A stretch of DNA of 24,601 bases, taken from NCBI GenBank assembly GCA_001824135.1, contig MHWM01000009.1:1-24601 (forward strand), given 5' to 3'. Source of the stretch: Candidatus Zambryskibacteria bacterium RIFCSPLOWO2_02_FULL_39_14. Its GTDB lineage: Bacteria; Patescibacteriota; Minisyncoccia; Phycocordibacterales; Zambryskibacteraceae. This document shows positions 1 through 6,175 of this stretch, in pieces (within the stretch, counting starts at the first letter, position 1; each line of letters opens with the position of its first letter). The notes beneath the pieces were generated by a model that ran no database searches, was not told the DNA's origin, and saw nothing but the letters and a program-made list of their open reading frames with translations. The translations under genes were made by a program, and so were the position numbers.

Positions 1-251
1 TGCTCACTCTCAGACATTCCCATTTCCTCGGCACTGGAAGGAACCTTCAGTGAATAGCCAAGCGGCTCGATGTGCTTGGATAGGTCATGAGGATTTGTCT
101 TGGACGGGTCGAAGGAAACCTTAGCTTTTTCTGTACCATAGTTAACTTCCGCAGACTGCACTCCCTCAACTTTCTTAAAAGTTTTCTCGATGACTGACGA
201 ACAGGAGGCACAATGCATTCCTTTTACTTTGTAGGTTTTTAGTGTATTCAT
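1..251 (-). CDS. copA: Copper-translocating P-type ATPase, N-terminal HMA domain (partial)
   Basis: This is the first 83 codons of a gene that runs off the left edge of the window. The protein begins with a heavy-metal-associated domain carrying GMHCASC at residues 11-17, so Cys14 and Cys17 form the CxxC copper site, and the usual beta-alpha-beta pattern ends near GYSLKV. A methionine-containing linker (EEMGMSESE) follows. In this family such a domain normally precedes a Cu+-exporting P1B ATPase in the cytoplasmic membrane. A free-standing copper chaperone is less likely because the frame stays open past the roughly 68-residue domain. The ATG lies 3 nt after the csoR stop codon, so the two genes should be one transcript under CsoR control. 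There is no clear Shine-Dalgarno sequence, so translational coupling to csoR is probable. The ATPase core itself is not visible here. Confidence 0.8.
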   Translation of the reverse strand, partial: MNTLKTYKVKGMHCASCSSVIEKTFKKVEGVQSAEVNYGTEKAKVSFDPSKTNPHDLSKHIEPLGYSLKVPSSAEEMGMSESE

Positions 252-254
252 ATT

Positions 255-518
255 TTATTTACGCTTAAGACGATACACTTTGAGTATTTCCTCGGTAGCT
301 TTCTTTGAATTGCCTTTTTTAATCTGATCTGCAGCACAAGTATTAAGGTGATTTTCCATCATCACATCTTCAATGCCCGAAAGAGCCTGCTTGACAGCAG
401 ACGTTTGTGTAATTACATCAATGCAGTATGCACCTTTATCGATCATATCTTGTAGCCCTCGCACCTGACCCTCAATTATTTTTAATCGTTGAACAAGTTT
501 TTGTTTGGATGGATTCAT
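255..518 (-). CDS. csoR: CsoR-family copper-sensing repressor
   Basis: The protein is an all-helical DUF156/CsoR repressor of 87 residues if started at the ATG at 518. The copper ligands are visible as Cys32 (AYCID), His57 and Cys61 (ENHLNTC). Their spacing of 25 and 4 residues is the one known for Cu(I)-sensing CsoR. An upstream in-frame ATG at 560 would add 14 residues (MDIDQYPHRVYTFP). I reject it because that stretch is exactly where a -35, a -10 and a perfect ATACCC-N5-GGGTAT operator lie. In the family, apo-CsoR binds such GC-tract inverted repeats and lets go when Cu(I) binds. The gene therefore probably represses itself and the copA gene 3 nt downstream. Confidence 0.92.
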   Translation of the reverse strand: MNPSKQKLVQRLKIIEGQVRGLQDMIDKGAYCIDVITQTSAVKQALSGIEDVMMENHLNTCAADQIKKGNSKKATEEILKVYRLKRK

Positions 519-524
519 AGGGAA

Positions 525-553
525 AGTATATACCCTATGGGGGTATTGGTCAA
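525..553 (-). promoter_or_regulatory. csoR-copA promoter with embedded CsoR operator
   Basis: Reading the minus strand, TTGACC (553-548) is followed by exactly 17 bp and then TATACT (530-525), a near-consensus sigma70-type promoter. The spacer holds the perfect inverted repeat ATACCC-N5-GGGTAT (530-546), the form expected of a CsoR operator, which overlaps the first base of the -10. Bound repressor would block RNA polymerase directly. Only 6 nt separate the -10 from the ATG at 518, so transcription should begin on or next to the start codon. Confidence 0.8.
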
Positions 554-586
554 TATCCATAGTTCATTACTTCACTGCACCTTCCT

Positions 587-703
587 TCAATAGGGTAATT
601 TTCTTACACGCAGTACGTACTTCGCATACTCCCTCGTATTCACATCATCTTCGTTGATACTCACCTTGTCGATGATCTTGAATAATTCCTCAATTTGAAA
701 GAA
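587..703 (-). pseudogene. Remnant of the 3' end of an unrecognised gene
   Basis: An open frame of 38 codons runs from just after a stop at 704-706 to a TGA at 587-589. It has no ATG start. Its translation is protein-like and charged (it includes QIEELFKIIDKVSI and TREYAKYVLRVRKLPY) and looks like the C-terminal tail of a larger helical protein. I do not recognise the family. A site-specific recombinase or other mobile-element protein is possible but unsupported. The nirK -35 box lies in its upstream end. It may be a scar left when the copper and nitrite-reductase genes were brought together. Confidence 0.35.
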
Positions 704-723
704 TTAAATAATTTTGCTATCAT
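695..723 (+). promoter_or_regulatory. nirK promoter
   Basis: TTGAAA (695-700), a 17-bp spacer and TATCAT (718-723) form a good sigma70-type promoter. The -10 ends 10 nt before the nirK ATG, so the predicted leader is only about 2-4 nt. I see no CsoR-type ATACCC/GGGTAT inverted repeat here, so copper control of nirK through CsoR is not supported by this sequence. Confidence 0.6.
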
Positions 724-733
724 GGCATTGTAA

Positions 734-1957
734 ATGGAAATTCTTTCACTTATTAAATTTGTACTCATTCAAATTTCTGGTTTGATAATTTCTTTTATTG
801 CCGCTGGACTCTTTATTTTCTGGATTATCCGCAAATTTCATTCGTGGAAGATTGCCGCCGTTTTTTCAGTAATTCTCGTTGGAATATCTTTTTTTCTTTT
901 CATGCCGTATGCCTTTCCGGAGCGATTACAGTATCCGTTTTTTTTGAAAACATTTGGACCCTCTGATGGGCCCAGTATTCCGTTTAAAAACGTTGTTACA
1001 TTTTTTACAAATTCAAGAAACATGGAACGGGTTGCTTCTATTACTCGCGATCCTAACGATATTCCACCCCCAATCAACCGGAGCAATTCCGAGCATATCA
1101 AAATTGAATTAGAGACTAAAGAAGTTATCGCCGAAATGGCTCCCGGTATTTCTTTTAACTACTGGACATTTAACGGCACAGTGCCAGGGCCATTCATTCG
1201 TATCCGTGAGGGAGACACGGTTGAGTTGACATTGAAAAATCACCCCTCCAGTCTTCACCATCACAACATCGATCTTCATGCAGTTACCGGCCCAGGCGGT
1301 GGGGCAGTGCTCACAAATATTGCTCCTGGAGAATCTAAAACCATGACATTCAAAGCTCTTAATCCGGGTCTCTATGTCTATCACTGCGCTCATCCCAATG
1401 TAGCTACTCATGACGCTCATGGCATGTACGGCTTGATTTTAGTCGAACCTAAAGAAGGTTTACCTAAAGTTGATCGGGAATTTTATGTCATGCAGGGAGA
1501 GTTTTATAGCACTGGAGGTTTGGGTAAAAAAGGCTTGCAGATTTATGATGCTCAGAAAATGCTCGAAGGACATCCGAAGTATATTGTCTTCAACGGTAAG
1601 ACCGAAGGATTAGTTGGTAATATGAAAGCAAATGTTGGTGAATCTATAAGAATTTTCATTGGCAACGGTGGAGTAAATTTCATTTCTTCATTTCACGTCA
1701 TTGGTGAAATTTTTGATACTGTATACCCCGAGGCTTCTATCGGAGGCGCGTTGTTCAAGAATGTCCAGACAACGTTGGTACCAGCAGGTGGTGCAGCAAT
1801 TACTGATTTTAAACTCGAAGTACCTGGAAAATATATCCTCGTAGACCATGCTCTTTCAAGATTAGAACGCGGTGCATGGGGAGTACTTGAAGTATCTGGA
1901 GATAAGAATGCTGAAGTATTTGACGGCAATGCCGAGAGTGGTGGCAATGGACATTAG
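734..1957 (+). CDS. nirK: Membrane-anchored copper-containing nitrite reductase (NirK/AniA type)
   Basis: The 407-residue protein has two N-terminal membrane helices (about 7-33 and 37-58) and two cupredoxin domains. The copper and catalytic residues of NirK are all present. Type-1 copper: His177, Cys218, His226 and Met231. Type-2 copper: His182, His217 and His372. Catalytic: Asp180 (HNIDLH) and His321 (SSFHVIGE). The stretch around 230-257 closely resembles the Neisseria AniA class as I remember it. The expected reaction is one-electron reduction of nitrite to nitric oxide on the outer side of the membrane. Ordinary NirK has a cleaved signal peptide, so the double-helix anchor is unusual. 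It lies divergent to csoR-copA, which fits a need for copper handling. A generic two-domain multicopper oxidase is the alternative, but the Asp/His catalytic pair argues for nitrite reductase. The electron donor is not visible in this window. Confidence 0.88.
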   Translation: MEILSLIKFVLIQISGLIISFIAAGLFIFWIIRKFHSWKIAAVFSVILVGISFFLFMPYAFPERLQYPFFLKTFGPSDGPSIPFKNVVTFFTNSRNMERVASITRDPNDIPPPINRSNSEHIKIELETKEVIAEMAPGISFNYWTFNGTVPGPFIRIREGDTVELTLKNHPSSLHHHNIDLHAVTGPGGGAVLTNIAPGESKTMTFKALNPGLYVYHCAHPNVATHDAHGMYGLILVEPKEGLPKVDREFYVMQGEFYSTGGLGKKGLQIYDAQKMLEGHPKYIVFNGKTEGLVGNMKANVGESIRIFIGNGGVNFISSFHVIGEIFDTVYPEASIGGALFKNVQTTLVPAGGAAITDFKLEVPGKYILVDHALSRLERGAWGVLEVSGDKNAEVFDGNAESGGNGH

Positions 1958-1984
1958 AAATTTGTCACTTCTACTAGTCAGAAA

Positions 1985-2203
1985 ATGAAAGATTTTTTTA
2001 AAAAAATCTGGACAGAGAACAAAAAAGTTAGAAAATTTATTGGCGTAACTTTAGTTATTGTTGGCATACTTTCTGTCATTACACCATTTACCCCAGTGGG
2101 TTTTCTTTTAGTATTTGGTTTAGAAATATTAGGAATCAGAATTTTATTCTGGAATAATTTGATAAATTGGTTTAAACATAAAATTAACAAAAATAAGCCG
2201 TAA
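1985..2203 (+). CDS. Small two-helix membrane protein (PGPGW-like)
   Basis: The 72-residue protein has a basic N-terminus (KDFFKKIWTENKKVRK), then two hydrophobic helices at about 18-35 and 38-56 separated by TPFTPVG, and a basic C-terminus. The overall pattern resembles the small PGPGW-type transmembrane proteins, though the exact signature is not matched. Their function is not known to me. It starts 27 nt after the nirK stop and is followed by a possible terminator, so it is probably co-transcribed with nirK. Confidence 0.6.
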   Translation: MKDFFKKIWTENKKVRKFIGVTLVIVGILSVITPFTPVGFLLVFGLEILGIRILFWNNLINWFKHKINKNKP

Positions 2204-2226
2204 AAAGGGAATAAAAATTCCTTTTC
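2203..2226 (+). terminator. Possible terminator after the nirK unit
   Basis: AAAAGGGAAT, a short A-rich loop and ATTCCTTTT form a hairpin with one bulged G and end in a short T-run. It is AT-rich and weak, but it sits directly after the last stop codon of the plus-strand pair. Confidence 0.4.
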
Positions 2227-2258
2227 ACAGCGAGTTATCCACCAAGCCATAGTCTAGC

Positions 2259-2287
2259 TTGCATTTTTTACATCAATAGGTTATAAT
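2259..2287 (+). promoter_or_regulatory. Promoter upstream of the RRM gene leader
   Basis: TTGCAT (2259-2264), a 17-bp spacer and a perfect TATAAT (2282-2287) make one of the best promoters in the window. The predicted start is near 2294, about 130 nt before the RRM start codon, which is very far by the standard of neighbouring genes. Confidence 0.65.
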
Positions 2288-2293
2288 TAAGTT

Positions 2294-2398
2294 ATGTAAG
2301 GTTCTCGTTGAGAAGTTACTTGTTTTACCCGCCGAAGCCTTGGCGAAGGAGGGAGGAGGCAAAGAGAGCGCGAGATGAGATCGGTCCGACACTTACAT
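2294..2398 (+). ncRNA. Putative structured leader or small RNA upstream of the RRM gene
   Basis: The predicted transcript begins at the 5' arm of a seven-base long-range pairing, ATGTAAG (2294-2300) with CTTACAT (2392-2398). Inside lie a perfect TTCTC-GTT-GAGAA hairpin (2302-2314), a CGCC...GGCG hairpin (2330-2345) and a possible short CGA/TCG arm near 2370-2383, so the whole could fold as a multi-branched RNA. A competing pairing, CCGACA (2386-2391) with TGTCGG (2410-2415), overlaps the closing stem and ends 10 nt before the ATG, as expected of a two-state switch. I do not recognise it as a known RNA family. No terminator is seen at its end, so a 5' leader is as likely as a separate small RNA. 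Confidence 0.4.
2327..2353. repeat. Imperfect palindromic interspersed element, copy A
   Basis: The 27-bp stretch ACCCGCCGAAGCC...GGAGGG is GC-rich in an AT-rich setting and contains CGCC/GGCG arms. On the reverse strand it matches the element in the rpsB leader at about 20 of 27 positions once a 12-bp insertion there is set aside. It may be a short repeat dispersed in the genome. Confidence 0.4.
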
Positions 2399-2404
2399 GG
2401 TTAA

Positions 2405-2410
2405 TATAAT
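2405..2410 (+). promoter_or_regulatory. Second -10 element close to the RRM start
   Basis: A perfect TATAAT ends 15 nt before the RRM ATG. No convincing -35 lies 17 bp upstream. If active it would give a leader of roughly 8 nt without the structured region, in parallel with the distal promoter. Confidence 0.35.
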
Positions 2411-2425
2411 GTCGGCACAAAGAAA

Positions 2426-2707
2426 ATGACAACAAAGCTATACGTCGGTGGAATTCCTTATTCTACGACAGAAGCCGGTCTTGGTGAACTTTTCACTAAG
2501 GCAGGTGCTGTTAGTTCTACATCAATTATTATTGATCGTATGACCGGCAGAAGCAAAGGTTTCGGATTTGTCGAGATGACAAATGATGACGAAGCTCAAA
2601 AAGCTATTGAAATGTATAATGGTCAGGACTTCGAAGGAAGAAAACTCACCGTTAACGTCGCTCGTCCGCTAGAGCCTCGCGCTCCTCGCGATCGCAGACC
2701 TATGTAA
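2426..2707 (+). CDS. RRM-domain RNA-binding protein
   Basis: A 93-residue protein made of one RNA-recognition motif. RNP2 is KLYVGGIP (4-11) and RNP1 is KGFGFVEM (44-51), with the RNA-stacking aromatics Tyr6, Phe46 and Phe48 in place. A short basic, proline- and arginine-rich tail (EPRAPRDRRPM) follows. Size and layout resemble the small bacterial RRM proteins of cyanobacteria, where several are cold-induced. The targets here are unknown. The gene is transcribed alone, with a long leader in front and a strong terminator behind. A long leader before an RNA-binding protein suggests autoregulation, which is inference. Confidence 0.9.
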   Translation: MTTKLYVGGIPYSTTEAGLGELFTKAGAVSSTSIIIDRMTGRSKGFGFVEMTNDDEAQKAIEMYNGQDFEGRKLTVNVARPLEPRAPRDRRPM

Positions 2708-2757
2708 ATCCGCCAAAGCGGATAAAACAAAAAATCCTGGCATGCCAGGATTTTTTG
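2708..2757 (+). terminator. Double-hairpin terminator after the RRM gene
   Basis: A first hairpin, ATCCGC-CAAA-GCGGAT (2708-2723), begins right after the stop codon. A second, perfect palindrome at 2729-2756 has a TCCTGGC/GCCAGGA core flanked by six A and six T. This is a strong intrinsic terminator whose A and T tracts would let it work in both directions. Confidence 0.9.
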
Positions 2758-2758
2758 T

Positions 2759-2764
2759 TATACT
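2759..2764 (+). promoter_or_regulatory. -10 element of the DUF192 gene
   Basis: TATACT ends 7 nt before the ATG at 2772. The region 17 bp upstream lies in the terminator palindrome and has no good -35. It again predicts a leaderless message. Confidence 0.45.
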
Positions 2765-2771
2765 TACTTAT

Positions 2772-3221
2772 ATGAAAAAAATATTTTTATTGATTTTTGG
2801 ATTAATAATAATACTTGGTTCATTTTTTTTGTACTCTAAACAATCGGTCAAAGAGGAGAGTAATATAAAAAAGGTGAAAATCAATAACGTTAGCATAGAT
2901 GTTGATATAGCAAACACCCCAGAGACTCGCGCTACCGGTTTATCAGGCAGAACAAGTCTGCCGGAAGGTACAGGTATGCTTTTCATATTTGAAGAAAGCG
3001 GTGATTATGGGTTCTGGATGAAAAACATGAATTTCTCCATTGATATTGTCTGGATTGATAGCGATTTAAGAGTTGTAGGGGTAGAAAAAAGCGTTTCTCC
3101 AGACACTTTTCCACAAACTTTTCATCCCAAACAAGCCGTGAAATATGTATTAGAACTTCCAGCACGATTTTCTGATATTTTGGGTGTTGACATAGGCACA
3201 ATCGTGTATTTTGAGACTTAA
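2772..3221 (+). CDS. DUF192 family protein with N-terminal membrane anchor or signal
   Basis: The 149-residue protein begins with a hydrophobic segment (MKKIFLLIFG onward, about 3-21) that could be a signal peptide or anchor. A full DUF192 domain follows (about 35-149), recognisable by ETRATGLSGR, GTGMLFIF and FWMKNMNFSIDIVWID. The family is widespread, usually exported, and has no settled biochemical role. I chose the ATG at 2772 because the earlier in-frame ATG at 2742 lies inside the terminator palindrome. It has its own -10 and is followed by the gap promoter, so it is probably a single-gene unit. Confidence 0.85.
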   Translation: MKKIFLLIFGLIIILGSFFLYSKQSVKEESNIKKVKINNVSIDVDIANTPETRATGLSGRTSLPEGTGMLFIFEESGDYGFWMKNMNFSIDIVWIDSDLRVVGVEKSVSPDTFPQTFHPKQAVKYVLELPARFSDILGVDIGTIVYFET

Positions 3222-3239
3222 ACGAGAGTAGAGTAGCTG

Positions 3240-3248
3240 TGATACAAT
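3240..3248 (+). promoter_or_regulatory. Extended -10 promoter of the gap operon
   Basis: TGATACAAT (TG at 3240-3241, TACAAT at 3243-3248) is an extended -10, identical to the one before the PfkB-family kinase gene. No clear -35 is present. The predicted start near 3255 leaves a leader of roughly 23 nt with no Shine-Dalgarno sequence. Confidence 0.5.
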
Positions 3249-3277
3249 GATTTAATATATTCACCATAAATAATAAA

Positions 3278-4303
3278 ATGACAACACGCGTAGCGATAAA
3301 TGGAGCTGGAAGAATCGGCAGAGCATTCTATAAGTTAGCACGTAAGCAACCAGAGATCGAAATCGTAGCTATAAACGACCTTGGTGACATAGATAATATT
3401 GCTTATCTTTTAAAATTTGACACAGTTTACGGTAAAAGCGAATTTGATATCAAAGTTCAAGACGGACACCTCATTGATGGTAAACACAAGATAAAATTTA
3501 TATCTGAAAAAGATCCTGGTTTACTACCGTGGGAAGATCTGGAAGTAGATTTAGTCGTTGAATCTACAGGATTTTTTACAAGCTATGCCAGCGCCAAAGC
3601 TCATCTAGACGCCGGAGCAAAACGAGTAATAGTCACCGCTCCTATGAAAGACGGACCAGCTTCTGATATAGAAGGAGCAACAATACTTATGGGTGTTAAT
3701 GAGAACAAACTTTCAACGTGTTTAATCACCTCAAATGCCTCTTGCACTACCAATGCGGCCAGTCCTTTGATAGCTATATTGGACGAGAATCTGGGTATAG
3801 AGAAAGCTCTTTTAAACACTACCCACGGTTATACTGCTTCACAATCATTAGTAGATGGACCTTCTAAAAAAGGATTTAGGGAGGGACGTGCAGCAGCAGA
3901 AAATATAGTTCCATCTTCTACAGGAGCTGCTATCGCTGTAACGAAAGCGTTTACTAAACTCAATAAATTATTTGATGGAATATCTATGCGTGTTCCTGTA
4001 TCAGCAGGTTCTATAGTTGATGTCACTTTTATAGCGAAGAGAGAAACAAGTGCCGAAGAAGTCAATGAAATCTTAAAAAAGGCAGCAAAAGATGAAAGGT
4101 GGGAGGGAATCTTTACAACCACAGAAGAAGAATTAGTCTCTTCTGATATTCTCGGAAACACTTATGGTTCTATTGCAGATCTAGCTTTCACCCGTGTTGT
4201 AGGTGGTAATTTAGTAAAAGTGCTTGCTTGGTATGACAATGAAATGGGATATGCCCACACATTAGTTAAGCATGTTATTAAACTTGCTTCTCATATAAAG
4301 TAA
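3278..4303 (+). CDS. gap: Type I glyceraldehyde-3-phosphate dehydrogenase
   Basis: At 341 residues this is a normal-length GAPDH, which oxidises glyceraldehyde-3-phosphate to 1,3-bisphosphoglycerate. The Rossmann motif INGAGRIGR (7-15) and Asp34 (AINDLGD) suggest NAD+ binding. The catalytic Cys156 is in SNASCTTN and the partner His183 is in NTTHGYT. The C-terminal WYDNEMGYA motif is intact. It is the first gene of a plus-strand run that continues with pentose-phosphate genes only 1 nt downstream, which ties lower glycolysis to the non-oxidative pentose-phosphate pathway. No other glycolytic gene lies directly beside it. Confidence 0.97.
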   Translation: MTTRVAINGAGRIGRAFYKLARKQPEIEIVAINDLGDIDNIAYLLKFDTVYGKSEFDIKVQDGHLIDGKHKIKFISEKDPGLLPWEDLEVDLVVESTGFFTSYASAKAHLDAGAKRVIVTAPMKDGPASDIEGATILMGVNENKLSTCLITSNASCTTNAASPLIAILDENLGIEKALLNTTHGYTASQSLVDGPSKKGFREGRAAAENIVPSSTGAAIAVTKAFTKLNKLFDGISMRVPVSAGSIVDVTFIAKRETSAEEVNEILKKAAKDERWEGIFTTTEEELVSSDILGNTYGSIADLAFTRVVGGNLVKVLAWYDNEMGYAHTLVKHVIKLASHIK

Positions 4304-4304
4304 T

Positions 4305-4781
4305 ATGAAAATCCTTATTGCTTCTGATCATGCTGGATTTGGACATAAAGAGAAACTCATTCCTTTTTTAAAAGAACTTGGGTATGAAGTGGAGGATAAA
4401 GGTGCATCTGAATATAATGAAGAAGACGATTACCCAGACTTCATCATCCCAGTAGCGCGAGAAGTCTCCAAACATCCAAACGAATTGAGAGGTGTAATCT
4501 TCGGCGGTTCGGGACAAGGGGAAGCTATGGCCGCGAATAAATTTAATAATGTGCGCGCCGCTGTCTACTATGGTAAGGCAGTAAGCATAGTAAAAGAAGA
4601 AAACGAATCAATCATTAAACTGTCTCGTGAACACAACAATGCAAATGTCCTTTCTCTTGGAGCCCGTTTTATTACTGAAGATGAGATGAAACAGGCAGTG
4701 AAAGAATGGCTAGACACAGCATTTGTAGACAATTTCAAACATAAAAGACGTATTGAAAAAATGAATGGTATTCATGAATAA
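4305..4781 (+). CDS. rpiB: Ribose-5-phosphate isomerase B (RpiB/LacAB family)
   Basis: The 158-residue protein starts with the family hallmark IASDHAGF and interconverts ribose-5-phosphate and ribulose-5-phosphate. The active-site loop is GGSGQGE (67-73) followed by AANK. It therefore has Ser69 where the E. coli enzyme has its catalytic Cys, and Glu73 is available as base. This is the arrangement known from the mycobacterial subtype. LacA/LacB sugar-phosphate isomerases are the alternative, but the rpe and transketolase neighbours favour RpiB. It starts 1 nt after the gap stop, and its end overlaps the start of the next gene, so translation is likely coupled. Confidence 0.93.
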   Translation: MKILIASDHAGFGHKEKLIPFLKELGYEVEDKGASEYNEEDDYPDFIIPVAREVSKHPNELRGVIFGGSGQGEAMAANKFNNVRAAVYYGKAVSIVKEENESIIKLSREHNNANVLSLGARFITEDEMKQAVKEWLDTAFVDNFKHKRRIEKMNGIHE

Positions 4782-5331
4782 AATTATTCCGGCTATACTT
4801 GCCACAGATATTTCTGATCTTGAGTTAAAAGTTGCCCAGATACCAGATGAAGTGAAACTTGTACATATTGATATCCTTGAAAAAGATATCTACACAGATA
4901 TAGACATTGACTTTGAAGCTCATATTATGACTAAAGAACCTGATAAATTTGCATCATTATGGGTAGAAAGAGGGGCAAAAGGGGTTATTGTACATAAATT
5001 ATCGGAAAATATCTTACATTTAAAAAATAGAACGAAATTAGGTTTAGGTATAGAATTTAATGTACCACTTGAAGAAATGTTGCCATCCATAGCTAAAGTG
5101 GATTTCATTCATTTAATGTCAATAACCCAAATGGGGGAACAAGGACATCCATTTGAATCAGGAATATTTGATAGAATAAAGAAAGTCAGAGAAAAATTTC
5201 CACAAGTGGAGATCAGCGTTGATGGAGGTATTAATACCGACAATTATCAGAAACTTCTAGATCTAGGTGTTAACAAATTAGTAGTAGGATCAGGATTTAA
5301 AAAATTATGGAACTCACTGACGAAAAAATAG
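4774..5331 (+). CDS. rpe: Ribulose-phosphate 3-epimerase-like protein (short)
   Basis: The protein is a TIM-barrel member of the Rpe family, about 185 residues against the usual 215-225. Numbered from an in-frame ATG at 4765, the four metal-binding positions are kept: His34 and Asp36 (VHID), His53 (AHIM) and Asp153 (SVDGGI). The usual N-terminal PSILSAD is changed to PAILATD. The conserved loop MSVNPGFGGQ has become MSITQMGEQGHPF. The expected reaction is ribulose-5-phosphate to xylulose-5-phosphate. I prefer the ATG at 4774 because MNKIIPAIL matches the normal family start. It overlaps the rpiB stop by 8 nt and the transketolase start by 25 nt. Altered loops leave some doubt about substrate. 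Confidence 0.8.
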   Translation: MNKIIPAILATDISDLELKVAQIPDEVKLVHIDILEKDIYTDIDIDFEAHIMTKEPDKFASLWVERGAKGVIVHKLSENILHLKNRTKLGLGIEFNVPLEEMLPSIAKVDFIHLMSITQMGEQGHPFESGIFDRIKKVREKFPQVEISVDGGINTDNYQKLLDLGVNKLVVGSGFKKLWNSLTKK

Positions 5332-6173
5332 TAGAACTTAAGGAAAAAGCTAATAATATCCGCATATCTATCATAGATGTGCTTGAAGATGCTGGTTCTG
5401 GACATACCGCAGGACCCTTGGGTATGGCTGATATTTTCACCGTACTTTTTTTTCATACTTTAGTACATAATCCCAAGAAACCAGATTGGTCGGAGCGAGA
5501 CCGTCTAGTCCTTTCTAATGGCCACATCTGTCCGGTACTTTACACTTCTATGGCTTATGCTGGTTATTTTCCAATAGAAGAACTTAGAACGTTACGTAAG
5601 TTTGGTTCACGCTTACAAGGCCACCCACACAGAGATTTCTTACCAGCACTTGAAACTAGCTCCGGACCTCTTGGTTCTGGACTTTCTCAAGCGGTAGGAA
5701 TAGCTCTTTCAGATAAGATAGACCATGGTCTGACAAGTAAAAGACATATCTACGCACTTTTATCTGATGGAGAACTTGAATGTGGACAAACTTGGGAAGC
5801 AGCCATGCTTGCTGGTAAAGAGAAATTGCATAATCTCACTGCGGTTGTTGACAGAAATAATATACAGATAGATGGTTATACTGAAAATGTCATGCCTCTT
5901 GAGTCAGTATCAGATAAATGGCGAGCATGGAATTGGCATGTCATTGAAATAGACGGGCACAACATGGAAGAAATTGCGGATGCTTTCGAGACAGCAAGGG
6001 CAATATTTGAAAAGCCAACAGTCATCATCGCTCACACGATTCCCGGCAAAGGTGTTAAAGAATTTGAACATGATTACCGTTGGCATGGTAAACCGCCAAA
6101 TAAAAAAGAGGAGATTATGGCGTTAAATGAATTGAGAACACTTGGAGGTAAGATAAGAAGCGAACATGAATAA
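5307..6173 (+). CDS. tktN: Transketolase, N-terminal (thiamine diphosphate binding) subunit
   Basis: The 288-residue protein corresponds to the pyrophosphate-binding half of transketolase. It has GSGHTAGPLGMAD near residue 31, a substrate-phosphate region with GHPHR, and the thiamine-diphosphate/Mg motif SDGELECGQ...DRNN (the first Gly of the usual GDG is Ser). IPGKGV is near the C-terminus. It must pair with the product of the next gene, which starts 2 nt downstream. Split transketolases are well known in archaea and small-genome bacteria. DXP synthase is excluded by the lack of its insertions and by the neighbours. Together with rpiB and rpe it completes most of the non-oxidative pentose-phosphate pathway, and no transaldolase is visible here. 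Confidence 0.95.
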   Translation: MELTDEKIVELKEKANNIRISIIDVLEDAGSGHTAGPLGMADIFTVLFFHTLVHNPKKPDWSERDRLVLSNGHICPVLYTSMAYAGYFPIEELRTLRKFGSRLQGHPHRDFLPALETSSGPLGSGLSQAVGIALSDKIDHGLTSKRHIYALLSDGELECGQTWEAAMLAGKEKLHNLTAVVDRNNIQIDGYTENVMPLESVSDKWRAWNWHVIEIDGHNMEEIADAFETARAIFEKPTVIIAHTIPGKGVKEFEHDYRWHGKPPNKKEEIMALNELRTLGGKIRSEHE

Positions 6174-6175
6174 AA

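Noticed and set aside
519..560. N-terminal extension of CsoR starting at the ATG at 560
   Set aside because: The 42 nt carry the promoter and operator, and the extra residues are not typical of the family.
734..1957. Laccase or CopA-type multicopper oxidase of copper resistance
   Set aside because: Only two cupredoxin domains are present, and the ligand set plus Asp180 and His321 is that of nitrite reductase. The trinuclear-cluster HxH motifs of laccases are absent.
2742..2771. Earlier ATG of the DUF192 gene
   Set aside because: It lies inside the terminator palindrome and before the gene's own -10. The ATG at 2772 starts a proper hydrophobic N-terminus.
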